Shown here piece by piece: positions 34,845-44,800 of a stretch of 64,000 nucleotides of DNA. A program made the translations under genes and the position numbers. The DNA comes from Dehalogenimonas etheniformans. GTDB lineage: Bacteria > Chloroflexota > Dehalococcoidia > Dehalococcoidales > Dehalococcoidaceae. The notes beneath the pieces are model-generated. The model worked only from the letters and a program-made list of their open reading frames with translations, did not search any database and was not told the origin of the DNA. The stretch lies in the NCBI RefSeq assembly GCF_014672715.2, contig NZ_CP058566.2:496001-560000 (forward strand), given 5' to 3'. Within the stretch, counting starts at the first letter, position 1, and the number at the start of each line of letters is the position of its first letter.

Positions 34845-36775
34845 AGTACCAGTACCACCGCCAGGCTCAAGATCAAAATTCCGAGTCCCAGTTTTTGAAG
34901 ATTACCCTCGAATCCTTCGGAAAAGACATTTAGGAAGTAGCTGCTGCCAAGCTTAAGTTCGGTTTCGCTGTCTGCCACTGCGTTAAAGGAAGTTGTTGAG
35001 GACGCACAGTTTTCGCCGCACATGTAGGCTGATATGGTATCGGTTTTCACCTTCCTGGTTCTCATTAAGATCAGGCCGATGAGGGCCAGGAGTAAGAAAA
35101 TCGACCAGATGGCAAATACTCCAATACCGGTTTGGAAATTAGAGCTCGACGTTGTGAAGCTTGAAGGGAATGCCGTAGAAAGGATGGGAGAAATGAAACC
35201 GCTGAATAATCTGCTGAACAATAGGCTCAGGGTTAAAGCCGCAATAAGGAGTATTACTACAGGCAAATGATATAGAGCAGAGAAATGCTCACGTGTCGGG
35301 ACGGTTTGACCCGGCGCTTGGGTGAACATCCTGCCGAGCCACTTGGCCCAGAACACGATGGTGAAACTGGAGCCGGTAACCAATAGAAGAACCGTAATCG
35401 GGAGGAGCAATCCCGATGTTGCCCCGGCAGATTCGAGCGCCGCCCATTTGCCGATAACCATGCCGAACGGGGCAAAGACCATGGTCACGATCGCGGCGAT
35501 GACGATAAAGCTGATCATCGGGCGGCGATAGACCAGGCCTTGCATATCTTCGATGTTCCGGCTGCCGATACCGTGGTCGATGATGCCGACTCCAAGGAAA
35601 AGCAGCGCTTTTGATACCGCATGGAACACGGTTATCGCCAGAGCTGCGGTTATGGCTATCGGGGTATTGATGCCGGCACACATGATGATAAGACCAAGAT
35701 TGGATATCGTGGAAAGTGCCAGGACCCGCTTGGATTCGCTCTGGCTGAGAGCCATAGCCGCCGCCGCGGTGAAAGTAAAACCGCCGAGGATGACCGCAGC
35801 CGACGACAAGGCTGTACCTTCGAAACCCGGCGCCATCCTTAGGATCAGGAAAACACCCGCTTTGACCATGGTGCTGGAATGCAGTAACGCTGAAACGGGT
35901 ACTGGAGCCACCATAGCACCCAATAGCCAGGTGTGGAAAGGCACCTGGGCGGCTTTGACGAAGGAAGCGAGGAACAGGCAAGCCATAGGGAACATCAGCA
36001 CGGTTGCGCCATTATTGATCAGGCTTTGAAGGGAAACACTTTCCAACTGACCATTGGCGTAGATGATCCCGACGATCAGTCCCAGTCCGCCGATAAGGTT
36101 CATCCACAGGGCGCGGAAGGCGTTCTTTACTGCCTCCGGTGTCTCCTCGTGGCGGATGAGGGCATAGCAGCACAGGGTGGTGATTTCCCAGAAGAAGTAC
36201 AACCACCGCATGTTATCGGCAAAAACGATGCCGTTCATCGCTCCCAGCAGAATGACCATGAAGAAGAAAAAGGTATTCTGCCGGGTGCGGCTCAGGTTCT
36301 TATGATTTTCGTGGTCGGCCATATATCGGAGTGAGTAAACGCAGATAAGACCGCCGATAATCGAAATAATCAGGCTCATCAGGACCGATAAGTGGTCAAT
36401 GAAAAATACCGGCGCCGCCGAATCGGCCGTTTGGGACTGCAGGTACAACGCAAGGAGTATTTGCGCCGATACCAAACCGATCACCATCAGATTCCGCGAC
36501 TGCCTGCCGTTTTTCCGGTAATCGTTGATGCCTGCGTACAGGAAATAGCCCAGAAGAATGAAATCGAATACGGTAACTAACGTTTCCCAGGAAGAGGCAG
36601 CATTGAGGTTCAGCGGGAAATCGTCGGAAATAGCGAGGCCGATTGAAGCAACTGCGACAACGGCAGAAACGCAAAAAACCAGAATAGCCAGGGCGGAACG
36701 GCTACGCCCGAACGCAAGGCAGAGGGAGCCAATAATAAAAGGGGCCAGGATTAAAAGCGCAAGAGAAAATGGCAC
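34841..36775 (-). CDS. EchA/NuoL-like ion-pumping membrane subunit
   Basis: A large antiporter-like subunit of about 644 residues and fourteen or more helices. The proton-transfer region is visible: MRWLYFFWEITTLCCYALI (conserved Glu), KAAQVPFHTWLLGAMVAPVP (Lys and His) and HAVSKALLFLGVGIIDH. First gene of the operon. The frame opens at a TTG at 36790, but a GTG at 36775 has AGGAG just before it and is preferred. It would export H+ or Na+ in the complex. Confidence 0.92.
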   Translation of the reverse strand: MPFSLALLILAPFIIGSLCLAFGRSRSALAILVFCVSAVVAVASIGLAISDDFPLNLNAASSWETLVTVFDFILLGYFLYAGINDYRKNGRQSRNLMVIGLVSAQILLALYLQSQTADSAAPVFFIDHLSVLMSLIISIIGGLICVYSLRYMADHENHKNLSRTRQNTFFFFMVILLGAMNGIVFADNMRWLYFFWEITTLCCYALIRHEETPEAVKNAFRALWMNLIGGLGLIVGIIYANGQLESVSLQSLINNGATVLMFPMACLFLASFVKAAQVPFHTWLLGAMVAPVPVSALLHSSTMVKAGVFLILRMAPGFEGTALSSAAVILGGFTFTAAAAMALSQSESKRVLALSTISNLGLIIMCAGINTPIAITAALAITVFHAVSKALLFLGVGIIDHGIGSRNIEDMQGLVYRRPMISFIVIAAIVTMVFAPFGMVIGKWAALESAGATSGLLLPITVLLLVTGSSFTIVFWAKWLGRMFTQAPGQTVPTREHFSALYHLPVVILLIAALTLSLLFSRLFSGFISPILSTAFPSSFTTSSSNFQTGIGVFAIWSIFLLLALIGLILMRTRKVKTDTISAYMCGENCASSTTSFNAVADSETELKLGSSYFLNVFSEGFEGNLQKLGLGILILSLAVVLVL

Positions 36776-36828
36776 TCCTGCTCCTAACAAATGCCCAAAT
36801 GGCGACTCTTGTACCTGAAATGTAAGAG

Positions 36829-36857
36829 ATTATGGTCGTAAGAGTAATATTTGTCAA
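36829..36857 (-). promoter_or_regulatory. Sigma-70-type promoter of the hydrogenase operon
   Basis: Minus-strand TTGACA (36857-36852), a 17-base spacer and CATAAT (36834-36829). The predicted transcription start leaves a leader of about 45 bases before the GTG start at 36775. It drives the ten-gene hydrogenase operon. Confidence 0.75.
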
Positions 36858-36891
36858 CAATAAGTGAAGGAATGTAACTTTTATGAATTTT

Positions 36892-37914
36892 TCAGGCAAT
36901 AGTATCCGGAACAACTACAACCTTTAAAGATGTATCCGCCCCTACCACCAGCCCGAAGCCATCGACGATCTTCGAGAGGGGCACCCGGTGGCTGATCATC
37001 TTTTTCGCGTCGAACCGCTTGGTTGCAATTAGTTCTAGAGATTCCTTTATCTCGTCCGTGGCGGCGCCATAGGAAAAGAGCACGGAGATCTCCTCCCGCC
37101 AGAAACGCACCGATGGCAATTCCAGCGGCTTCTGCGGTACGGCGAAAAACAGGATGGTGCCCCGTTTGTCCACAGACGCGATAGCGTCGGCCACGGCTTT
37201 ATCGGCCCCAGCGCAGACAATGACCGTTTCGGCCAGTTGTCCGCCGTTGGCCCTTTTGAGTTCGTCGGGCGAGTAGGTTGCGGCGTTTATGGCGACATCG
37301 ACCCCAAGCTCGGCGGCTTTGCCTAGCCGGAGATCGTTGATATCAGTGGCAATGACCTTTGCGCCGGCGGCTTTTGCCAGTTGTACGTGACATAATCCTG
37401 AGATGCCGGAACCGATGATCAAAACCGTCTGCCCATGACGGATTTTGAGGCGCTTCTGCCCGGATACCACGCAGGCCAGCGGCTCGATCATCGCCGCCTC
37501 TTCAAAACTCACCTGGTCGGGCAGCCGGAAAGTGCCGTATCTCACGTTTATTTCAGGGATGCGGATGTATTCAGCGAACCCCCCAGGGTCGTAATTGCCG
37601 GTATGCAGCGTCTCGCAGGCGGTCTCACGTCCGGTGCGGCAATAGTGGCAGTCAAAGCAAGGAACGTGGTGGGAGACAAAGACCCGGTCGCCAATGCCAT
37701 AGCTTTTGACGTCCTCACCGATTTTAACTATCTCGCCGGCCATTTCGTGACCGAGGATTCTCGGCGCCTTCGGCTTGCGATACCATTCCATCACATCGGT
37801 ACCGCAGATTCCGCAAGCCTTCATTTTGACGAGAATTTCATCGGGGCCGATTTCCGGCGCCGGCCGTTCTTCGATGCGGATATCCGTGTTGGAGTAGTAA
37901 ACGGAGACTTTCAT
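36892..37914 (-). CDS. Zinc-dependent medium-chain alcohol/polyol dehydrogenase
   Basis: NAD(P)-dependent dehydrogenase of the sorbitol dehydrogenase-like group. Seen: catalytic zinc region CGICGTDVMEWYRKPKAPRI and GHEMAGEIVKIG, structural-zinc Cys in PCFDCHYCRTGRETAC, EPLACVVSGQKRLK, and the cofactor loop LIIGSGISGLCHVQLAKAAG. 340 residues, normal. Substrate cannot be told. It lies between the hydrogenase promoter and a small membrane protein gene. Confidence 0.9.
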   Translation of the reverse strand: MKVSVYYSNTDIRIEERPAPEIGPDEILVKMKACGICGTDVMEWYRKPKAPRILGHEMAGEIVKIGEDVKSYGIGDRVFVSHHVPCFDCHYCRTGRETACETLHTGNYDPGGFAEYIRIPEINVRYGTFRLPDQVSFEEAAMIEPLACVVSGQKRLKIRHGQTVLIIGSGISGLCHVQLAKAAGAKVIATDINDLRLGKAAELGVDVAINAATYSPDELKRANGGQLAETVIVCAGADKAVADAIASVDKRGTILFFAVPQKPLELPSVRFWREEISVLFSYGAATDEIKESLELIATKRFDAKKMISHRVPLSKIVDGFGLVVGADTSLKVVVVPDTIA

Positions 37915-37974
37915 TTTTTGACCAGTGGAATGATTGCTATTCCATATTCACGTTAGAATCAAGATCCTAGAGGA

Positions 37975-38211
37975 TTATTTTCCTTTGATTTTTCTAAGTT
38001 GTGCAATTCCACAGAATGTTGATGCTAATCCCAGCGGTATTATCGCGATAGTTGTGTACCGAATCATTGTCAATTCGGGATGAACAACTTGATCTACACT
38101 CCTCGGATCGGGTACCGGAAATGGGTAATACGACATAATTGCCGCCGTGGCTAGGCAGTCCGCTACCAATATTGAAATCCCCAGGATGATTTGAGCAATA
38201 GCTAGTTTCAT
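37975..38211 (-). CDS. Small two-helix membrane protein
   Basis: A 78-residue protein with a hydrophobic N-terminal helix (LAIAQIILGISILVADCLA), a short Pro-rich loop, and a second helix (YTTIAIIPLGLASTFCGIA) ending in the basic tail QLRKIKGK. No family recognised. It probably spans the membrane twice. Confidence 0.55.
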   Translation of the reverse strand: MKLAIAQIILGISILVADCLATAAIMSYYPFPVPDPRSVDQVVHPELTMIRYTTIAIIPLGLASTFCGIAQLRKIKGK

Positions 38212-38273
38212 AATTTTTGCCCTTTAATTTGAGATATAAAGGGTATTTGACTTTTTTCCCATAGAGATTTTTG

Positions 38274-39041
38274 CTATTGTTGATAAATCCTTAACGCTTC
38301 CTCCGCAGTCAATCCTTTGTGTACGATCGCCTTAACAGCTTTGATCATCCCAGCTGGATTGGTTGATTGAAAGATATTGCGGCCCATATCCACCCCAGCC
38401 GCCCCCGCCTTGATGGCGTTCTCCGTCATCTGCAATGCTTCCATTTCCGGCATCTTCTTGCCGCCGGCAATGACGATTGGAACAGGGCATCCGGCCACCA
38501 CCTTCTGGAAATTGTCACAATAATAGGTTTTGACAATGCGAGCCCCAGCCTCGGCGGCGATGCGGCAGGCCAGACCCAGGTAGCGCGCGTCGCGTCCCAT
38601 TTCCTTGCCAACAGCGGTAACCGCCATGACCGGCAGACCGTACCGCTCAGCCTCATTTACCAGTTTGCCGAGGGAGGTGATGGTCAGGTTTTCATCGGGA
38701 GCTCCAACAAAAATGGACATTCCGACCGCCGCGGCGTTGAGCCGAAGTGCCTCTTCGACGGAAACGATAACTTCCTCCCGGGAAAGTTCGCCCAGGATGC
38801 TGGTGCCGCCGGAAACCCGAAGGCACACCGAGGCATTGATGGACGGGCTGATGCAGCTCCGGAGCATGCCCCGGGTGATGAATACGCAATCCGCCTCACC
38901 AACGAGCGGAGGAATGCAGGCGCCGAACTCGGCTAAGCCGGTAGTCGGACCCTGGAAATATCCGTGATCGACAGCCAGCATGACCGTTCGGCCGTCCTTT
39001 TGGAAGATGCGTGAAAGGCGATTACCGATGCCAAAGTCCAT
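38274..39041 (-). CDS. DhnA/LsrF-type class I aldolase family protein
   Basis: A 255-residue TIM-barrel aldolase of the DhnA family, which includes archaeal ADH synthase, class I fructose-bisphosphate aldolase and LsrF. Motifs: VMLAVDHGYFQGPT, ARIVKTYYC (Schiff-base Lys), VIAGGKKMPEMEAL and GAAGVDMGRNIFQS. The reaction is uncertain: sugar phosphate aldolase or the ADH-type aromatic route are both possible. Confidence 0.85.
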   Translation of the reverse strand: MDFGIGNRLSRIFQKDGRTVMLAVDHGYFQGPTTGLAEFGACIPPLVGEADCVFITRGMLRSCISPSINASVCLRVSGGTSILGELSREEVIVSVEEALRLNAAAVGMSIFVGAPDENLTITSLGKLVNEAERYGLPVMAVTAVGKEMGRDARYLGLACRIAAEAGARIVKTYYCDNFQKVVAGCPVPIVIAGGKKMPEMEALQMTENAIKAGAAGVDMGRNIFQSTNPAGMIKAVKAIVHKGLTAEEALRIYQQ

Positions 39042-39165
39042 AGAATGCTCCTAAATCTATATCGAGACTAGTATAGGTAAACAAACATTGGGTGGCAACT
39101 GTTTATCGCGCAAGTTGCAATGATTTTGCCGATGCTTTATTGTGGCATTAAAGAGGTAGTTAACA

Positions 39166-39705
39166 TTGGAAGATCAAAACAAATCCAAAATGACATTGAT
39201 CCTTGGAGCAGGCAACATTGCCGCGGGCGATGAAGGCTTTGGTGTTCACGTCGCTCGGCGCCTAGCTAAAATGGAATTGCCCGAAGGAGTTAGAGTTCTA
39301 GAAGGCGGCATTGGCGGTTTTGATCTCTTGGGACCTTTGGAAGGGGTGGACCGTCTTATTGTGGTAGACATAATGGCATTAGATCAACCTGCCGGCGACC
39401 TTTTCTTATTCAAGCCGGGAGGGACATCGATCGAGCCCGGGAAAAAGGTGGTTTCATTTCACCAGGTTGGAATCCTCGAACTAATACAGATTGCGGCGAT
39501 AATCGGGCGAAATCCTGAGGTTTACTTCCTTGTGACTCCTCCAGAGACTATGGACTGGAGCTTCGACCTGTCACCGGTATTATCGAAGGCTGCCGATGAA
39601 GCAGTCGAATTCCTGGAAAACATAATCAAAGACGATTTCGCGGGGTTAAAGAAATACGTTACCTCTTTCCCAACGATTTACTCACTTGCTTCGATACAAA
39701 CGTAA
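39166..39705 (+). CDS. Hydrogenase maturation protease (HycI/HyaD family)
   Basis: Nickel-dependent endopeptidase that trims the C-terminus of [NiFe] hydrogenase large subunits. Signatures: LILGAGNIAAGDEGFGVHVA (metal ligand), EGGIGGFDLLGPLEGVDRLI (second ligand Asp) and KVVSFHQVGILEL (His). About 179 residues, with a TTG start behind AAGAGGTAG. Its target may not be the large subunit in this window, which ends right after its last Cys. Confidence 0.88.
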   Translation: MEDQNKSKMTLILGAGNIAAGDEGFGVHVARRLAKMELPEGVRVLEGGIGGFDLLGPLEGVDRLIVVDIMALDQPAGDLFLFKPGGTSIEPGKKVVSFHQVGILELIQIAAIIGRNPEVYFLVTPPETMDWSFDLSPVLSKAADEAVEFLENIIKDDFAGLKKYVTSFPTIYSLASIQT

Positions 39706-39716
39706 AAATATGTTGT

Positions 39717-40775
39717 CTATAACTTGCTGATATTATTGCTGCCATAGTTAACGACCCATATGTTGGCCCCATCGAAACATATTGACCTCGGGTTAGCACC
39801 CACAATATAGATACCAACAGTGAGACCATCGCTTGCCCTGAATTGGTTGACGCTGTTATTAAGGTCGTTGGCGACCCAGATACTTTGACCGTCAAAACAC
39901 ACTGCCGTCGGATTACTGACACTATAGGTTCCTACGACTCCACCGTCTATCGCCCGAACTTTAGATATGTTGTTGCTTCCATAATTTCCGAGCCAAAGGT
40001 TCGTACCATCAAAACAAATCGAGCGCGGATTGGTCCCTACATTATACGTTCCCAGTATAGTACCGTCGCTAGCCTTGATTTTATTCACGTTGTTGCTGCC
40101 ATCATTTGCAACCCAGATATTAGTTCCGTCAAAACAGATTGCCTTAGGATTGGTACCTACGTTATAGGTACCTAAGACCGCTCCATTGTTGGCTTTGATT
40201 TTAGTCAAATTGTTACTTCCGGCATTTGCAACCCAAATATTAGCTCCGTCGAAACAAACGCCCGAGGGATTTGAGCCAACGGTGAAAGTGTTCACGATTG
40301 AACCATTATTGGCAGCAATCTTGCTCACACTATTGTTGCCATGAGCTACCCAGATGTTAGCTCCATCAAAACACATCGCGACTGGAGAGGACCCAACAGC
40401 GTAATTACCTAAGTTGAGTCCATCGTTGGCTCTAAATTTAGTCAAAGTGCCGGCAACGGAATTGGCTACCCAGATGTTTGCTCCATCGAAACACGCTGCA
40501 GTAGGGGAGGTACCAACGGAATACGCGATGCCTGATTGATTCGCCTGCCACCAACGCTGGAGAGCGATATCCGTCAGGTTCAAAGAACCACCAGCAGGAC
40601 CCTGGGGACCTGTGGCTCCGGTGTCCCCTTTTTGACCTTGAGGACCGGGTTCACCTTGCGGGCCGGCTGATCCGGAACAAGCTAGATTTGAGATAGCCAG
40701 CACAATCAATACGCACCCGATACTGAGTATTCTCAAAATTGATTGTGATCGACGGGTATACTTGACCATTAGCAT
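39717..40775 (-). CDS. Lipoprotein with collagen-like stalk and beta-propeller repeats
   Basis: Secreted, lipid-anchored protein. A signal segment (ILRILSIGCVLIVLAISNLA) ends in the lipobox LACS. A short Gly-x-y collagen-like stalk follows (GPQGEPGPQGQKGDTGATG). Then come about seven repeats of roughly 40 residues carrying CFDGANIWVAN and a shifting VGTNP loop, typical of NHL/YVTN-like propellers. Cys and Asn recur at fixed positions. The binding partner is unknown. GGAGG precedes the ATG. Confidence 0.8.
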   Translation of the reverse strand: MLMVKYTRRSQSILRILSIGCVLIVLAISNLACSGSAGPQGEPGPQGQKGDTGATGPQGPAGGSLNLTDIALQRWWQANQSGIAYSVGTSPTAACFDGANIWVANSVAGTLTKFRANDGLNLGNYAVGSSPVAMCFDGANIWVAHGNNSVSKIAANNGSIVNTFTVGSNPSGVCFDGANIWVANAGSNNLTKIKANNGAVLGTYNVGTNPKAICFDGTNIWVANDGSNNVNKIKASDGTILGTYNVGTNPRSICFDGTNLWLGNYGSNNISKVRAIDGGVVGTYSVSNPTAVCFDGQSIWVANDLNNSVNQFRASDGLTVGIYIVGANPRSICFDGANIWVVNYGSNNISKL

Positions 40776-40937
40776 TTCGGATTGCCTCCATTCGTTTAGC
40801 TTTATGCATAGATTATTTATCGAACAATGTCAGATTAAAATCACCAATAAGTCCTTGTTCAGTAGAACTTAAGTACCGGATATTCCGGTTATCACCATTT
40901 TTCTAATCAACTGTGGGACATGACTAATCAGATGATA

Positions 40938-41798
40938 TTAATCTTCATTCAAATTCATTGTCGGTAAGCCCTGGAAAGGCAAATCCAAGGATCTGATCAA
41001 GTCTCCAGCGTTTCTGGGAGCATACGCTTTCCAATGGTTATTAAAGAGGGCAAAAGTTTGTTTAGCGGTTGTAGCCGACTTCTTAACCCGTTCGGTCAAT
41101 TCTTCAATTTCCTCGGGCGGGTATAGATAGCGGTAGCGCGTTTCATTGTTCCCGGTCCACCAGTCGGCAGCGTTCCGACCGTGGAATCTGAAGTACGCTA
41201 ATTTGGTGGAAGTAGCCGGCAAGTCTCGTGCAATAGAGAAGCTAAACTTAGGTTCATCGATTTGAACCCAGGCGACATCATAAGTTGAAAGAAGGGTGGC
41301 GGTCGTGGGGTCGTCACTCCAGCTCTTGTGCCGTAACTCTACAGCCATTGGGTAATCTCTAAAGGTCCTCAGAACCGCTTCTAGGATTTGGCGGCCGAGC
41401 GCGCCATTTTCAAAACTTGGTGGAAACTGCGCCAGTATTGCTCCCAGCTTACCCGCCCGTGCGATAGGCTCGATTCCCTTCAAATACAGATCAACATCGT
41501 CTCGTGAGATGGCTGCTGCTTCACCGGTAGCCGCCTCGAACATCTTCGGATGGGTGAATTTTTGCCATAGCTTGGCGGTGAAGATGAAATCATCAGGCGT
41601 CTTTCTGACCCAACTTTCAGCCCAGGAGGGGTTGATCGGAGAATAGAACGACGAGTTGATTTCGACGCAACCAAAAAACTGGCTGTAAAAACCAAGCTCA
41701 TTTTTCGTGCCGGGTGGGTAGAAGTAACCGTTCCAAGTCCCTTCACCCCGGGGATAGCTCCAACCCGAAGTGCCGATACAGTATTGAGCCATGCACAA
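40938..41798 (-). CDS. DUF72-family protein
   Basis: A TIM-barrel protein of the YecE/DUF72 family: YCIGTSGWSYPRGEGTWNGY, CVEINSSFYSPINPSWAESW, GAILAQFPPSF and AYFRFHGRNAADWWTG, then TFALFNNHWKAYAPRNA. Length about 286. Start is either a TTG at 41798 or the ATG at 41792. The biochemical role is not known. Confidence 0.9.
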   Translation of the reverse strand: MCMAQYCIGTSGWSYPRGEGTWNGYFYPPGTKNELGFYSQFFGCVEINSSFYSPINPSWAESWVRKTPDDFIFTAKLWQKFTHPKMFEAATGEAAAISRDDVDLYLKGIEPIARAGKLGAILAQFPPSFENGALGRQILEAVLRTFRDYPMAVELRHKSWSDDPTTATLLSTYDVAWVQIDEPKFSFSIARDLPATSTKLAYFRFHGRNAADWWTGNNETRYRYLYPPEEIEELTERVKKSATTAKQTFALFNNHWKAYAPRNAGDLIRSLDLPFQGLPTMNLNED

Positions 41799-41821
41799 AT
41801 TCTAACACTCCCAGCAAGAGG

Positions 41822-44800
41822 CTAATGCCAGTCCTTCGATGAAGGCGCTTTTTCCAAAGCGGAGAAGGGCCTCACCTCGTTCACCACCACATTATGGGTG
41901 CCTTCCCGGCGAGTCAGACGGCCCTTGACCACCAGGAACGGTGATTTGAACTTGTGCTCCTGGCGCCCGTAAACCTGTGGGAAGACCATTAGAGGCACAT
42001 GGCCGAACTCGTCTTCAAGGGTAATAAAGACCACTTTGCCGCGCGGCCGCTGGCGGCGGATGACCATGCCGGCGGTGGTCACCTCATCACCGTCGTTGAG
42101 GCGTTCGATATCTTTGCTGGAACTCACCCAACGGCTGAAGCGGGGTCTCAAAGAGGCCATGATATGTCCGGCGGGGAATAGCCCGAGGACGTTGTACTCC
42201 TCCTGCATCTTTTCCCAAGGGGTGAGCGATGAAAGTTTCGTCATATCCTGGGCCACCGGTAGGGGCAAGAAGAGTTGGGAATTGACCGGGCGATAGCGAA
42301 GGCCAATCTCCCACTTGACCTGGCGGCGGTTTGGCTCCAGGGAATCGAAGGCGCCGGCCGCAGCCAATGCCAGAGCCGTCTCTTCGAGTATGCCGCTACG
42401 TTCCAGGAAATCGCCGACACTATTGAAGAGGCCCGATTTCTGGCCGGCGAGGATTGCGTCCGCTGAGGCGGATCCCAGTCCACCGACGTGCAGGAATCCC
42501 AGCCGTAGAGCGTTACCCTCGATGACGCTGACCGAAGAACTGCGATTGATGTCCGGATTGAGTACGGTCACGCCATGGCGCCGGGCATCTTCCTTGAGCG
42601 TTTCCAGGTTGTAGAAACCCATGGGCTGCTGGTTGAAAATGGCAACGAAGAACTCCAGCGGGTAATAGAGCTTCAGCCATGACGCCTGATAGGCAGTCAC
42701 GCCGAAGGCGAAGGCGTGAGATTCCGGAAACATATACTGGCCGTTGAACTTTTCCCAGATTGCCTCGGCGGCGGTTTCACCGACACCGCGGGCGGCGGCG
42801 CCTTCCATGAATTGCTTGTGATAGTGACTGAGCAAAGCCTCGTTATGATGGCGGCCGAAGGCGCGCCGTAGTTGGTCGGCGGCAAGGGGGGAAAAGCCGG
42901 CGATGTCCATAGCTAACTGGTTGACCTGGTCCTGGAAGAGTATGATGCCCAGGGTGCGCCCCAGCGACTTCTCCTCCAGCGGATGGTCGTAGACTACAGG
43001 TTTCTGCTTAGAGCGACGGGCGAGGTAGTCCTGGACGCCGCCGTTGACGCCGACACCGGGACGAACTGCCGCGACCTCGTGGGCCATATCGAGGAGGTTG
43101 CGCGGCTTCATGCGGGTGATGGTCTGCATCTGGGCAGCAGACTCCACCTGAAAAATGCCGATGGTATCGCCCTTACACAGCATGTTGTAGACCTTCTGAT
43201 CATCGAAGTCGATGCGGGACATGTCGATGCGCTGGCCGGTGCGTTTTTTGATCAGTTCGACCGCTTCCTGCATCTGGGACAGAGCACCGAGAGCCAGGAA
43301 GTCGATCTTAACGAAGCCGGCGTCGTCGATGCTGTCTTTGTCCCACTGGCAGACGTAGCGGCCGTCGATGGCGCCGCGCTGCACCGGCACGATGTCAGTC
43401 AGGGGGTCGGTGGAAATGATCATGCCTCCGGGGTGCTGCCCCATGTATTTCGGGAAGCCGTCCAGCTCGGCGGCCAGTTCGATGAGGTCGCGCCACACTG
43501 GCGAATCGATCTTGTCCCGGAAGTGGAGGTTCTTTTCCATCTGCGCCCCAAGTTTCCGGGCGCTGCCCCAATCGACGTGCTTGGAAAGCTGGTCGACCTC
43601 CTCCAGAGGCAGCCCCAGGGCTTTGCCGAGGTCGCGGACGGCGCCCTTGATCTGGTAGGTGGCAATGGTTCCGGCCAGGGCGGCGTTGCGCCAGCCCCAT
43701 TTGCCGTGCGTCCGCAGGATGAGGTCTTCACGGATAGAGCGGGGAAAGTCCAGGTCGATGTCCGGCACGCAGCCCATGGCGTCTTCAGGAAGAAAGCGTT
43801 CCAGGGAAAGTTTGTATTTAAGCGGGTCGATGTGCGACAGGCCGATGAGGTAGCCGATGAGAAGGGCCACCGAGGAGCCGCGGCCTCGGCCGGGAGGATT
43901 CTCCTCAAGGGTCAGTGACGGGTCGGACAAGCCCTGGTCGATCATAGCATCCCGCCCCAGAGTGATGACATCACGATAGAGGAGAAGGAAGCCGGCCAGC
44001 TTGTGCTTCCTGATAAGCCGGAACTCCTCATCCAGGCGGGACTTGACCTTGGGGGTAATGGCACCGTAGCGCCGCACTGCGGCATCAAGACACAGTTTTT
44101 CCAGGAAGCTATCCGGGGTAAAGCCATTCGGCACGGGGTAGTCCGGGAAGGTGTAGCCGGAGTCCTGGGTCAGGTCGAAGCGGCAGCGTTCAGCGATCTT
44201 TGCCGTGTTGGACACTGCCTCGGGGCAGAAGTCGAAGATGGCTTCAATCTCGGAAATGGGACGCAGATAGAACTCGGAGTTGTGGCGACGCTGCCGGTGG
44301 CTGGCCTCCAGGCTCTGGCAGGCCTTGATGGCGGCCAGGCAGTCCTGCAGGCGGTGACGCTCGCGGACATGGTAGTGGACGTTGCCGGTGGCGACAAGCT
44401 GGGCGCCGCACTCGCGGGCGAGGGCGACGAGTGCCTTGTTGCGGGCGCGGTCACCATAGACCAGATTGCTCTGAAGCTCGACGAAATAGTTATCGCTGCC
44501 GAACCAGCCAAGATACTGCCGGATGAGCTGGCGCGCTTCGTCGAGTTTTCCTGACTCAACGAGTTGCGAAAGTTCACCCTTCGGGCAACCGGACAGGCAG
44601 ATGAGACCCCGTGCGTGTTCCCCGATGATTTCCGGGGGCATTTCCGGATTGAGCCGGTCGGGGGCTTCGTGGGCGGCGGTGATGAGGCGGCAGAGGTTAC
44701 GGTAACCTTCACGATTCTCGGCGAGGAAGGTCAGGTGGTAGCCGCCCTTCAGTGTGATCTCAGCGCCGATAATGCCGGAAAATTCCAGCGACTTCGAGAG

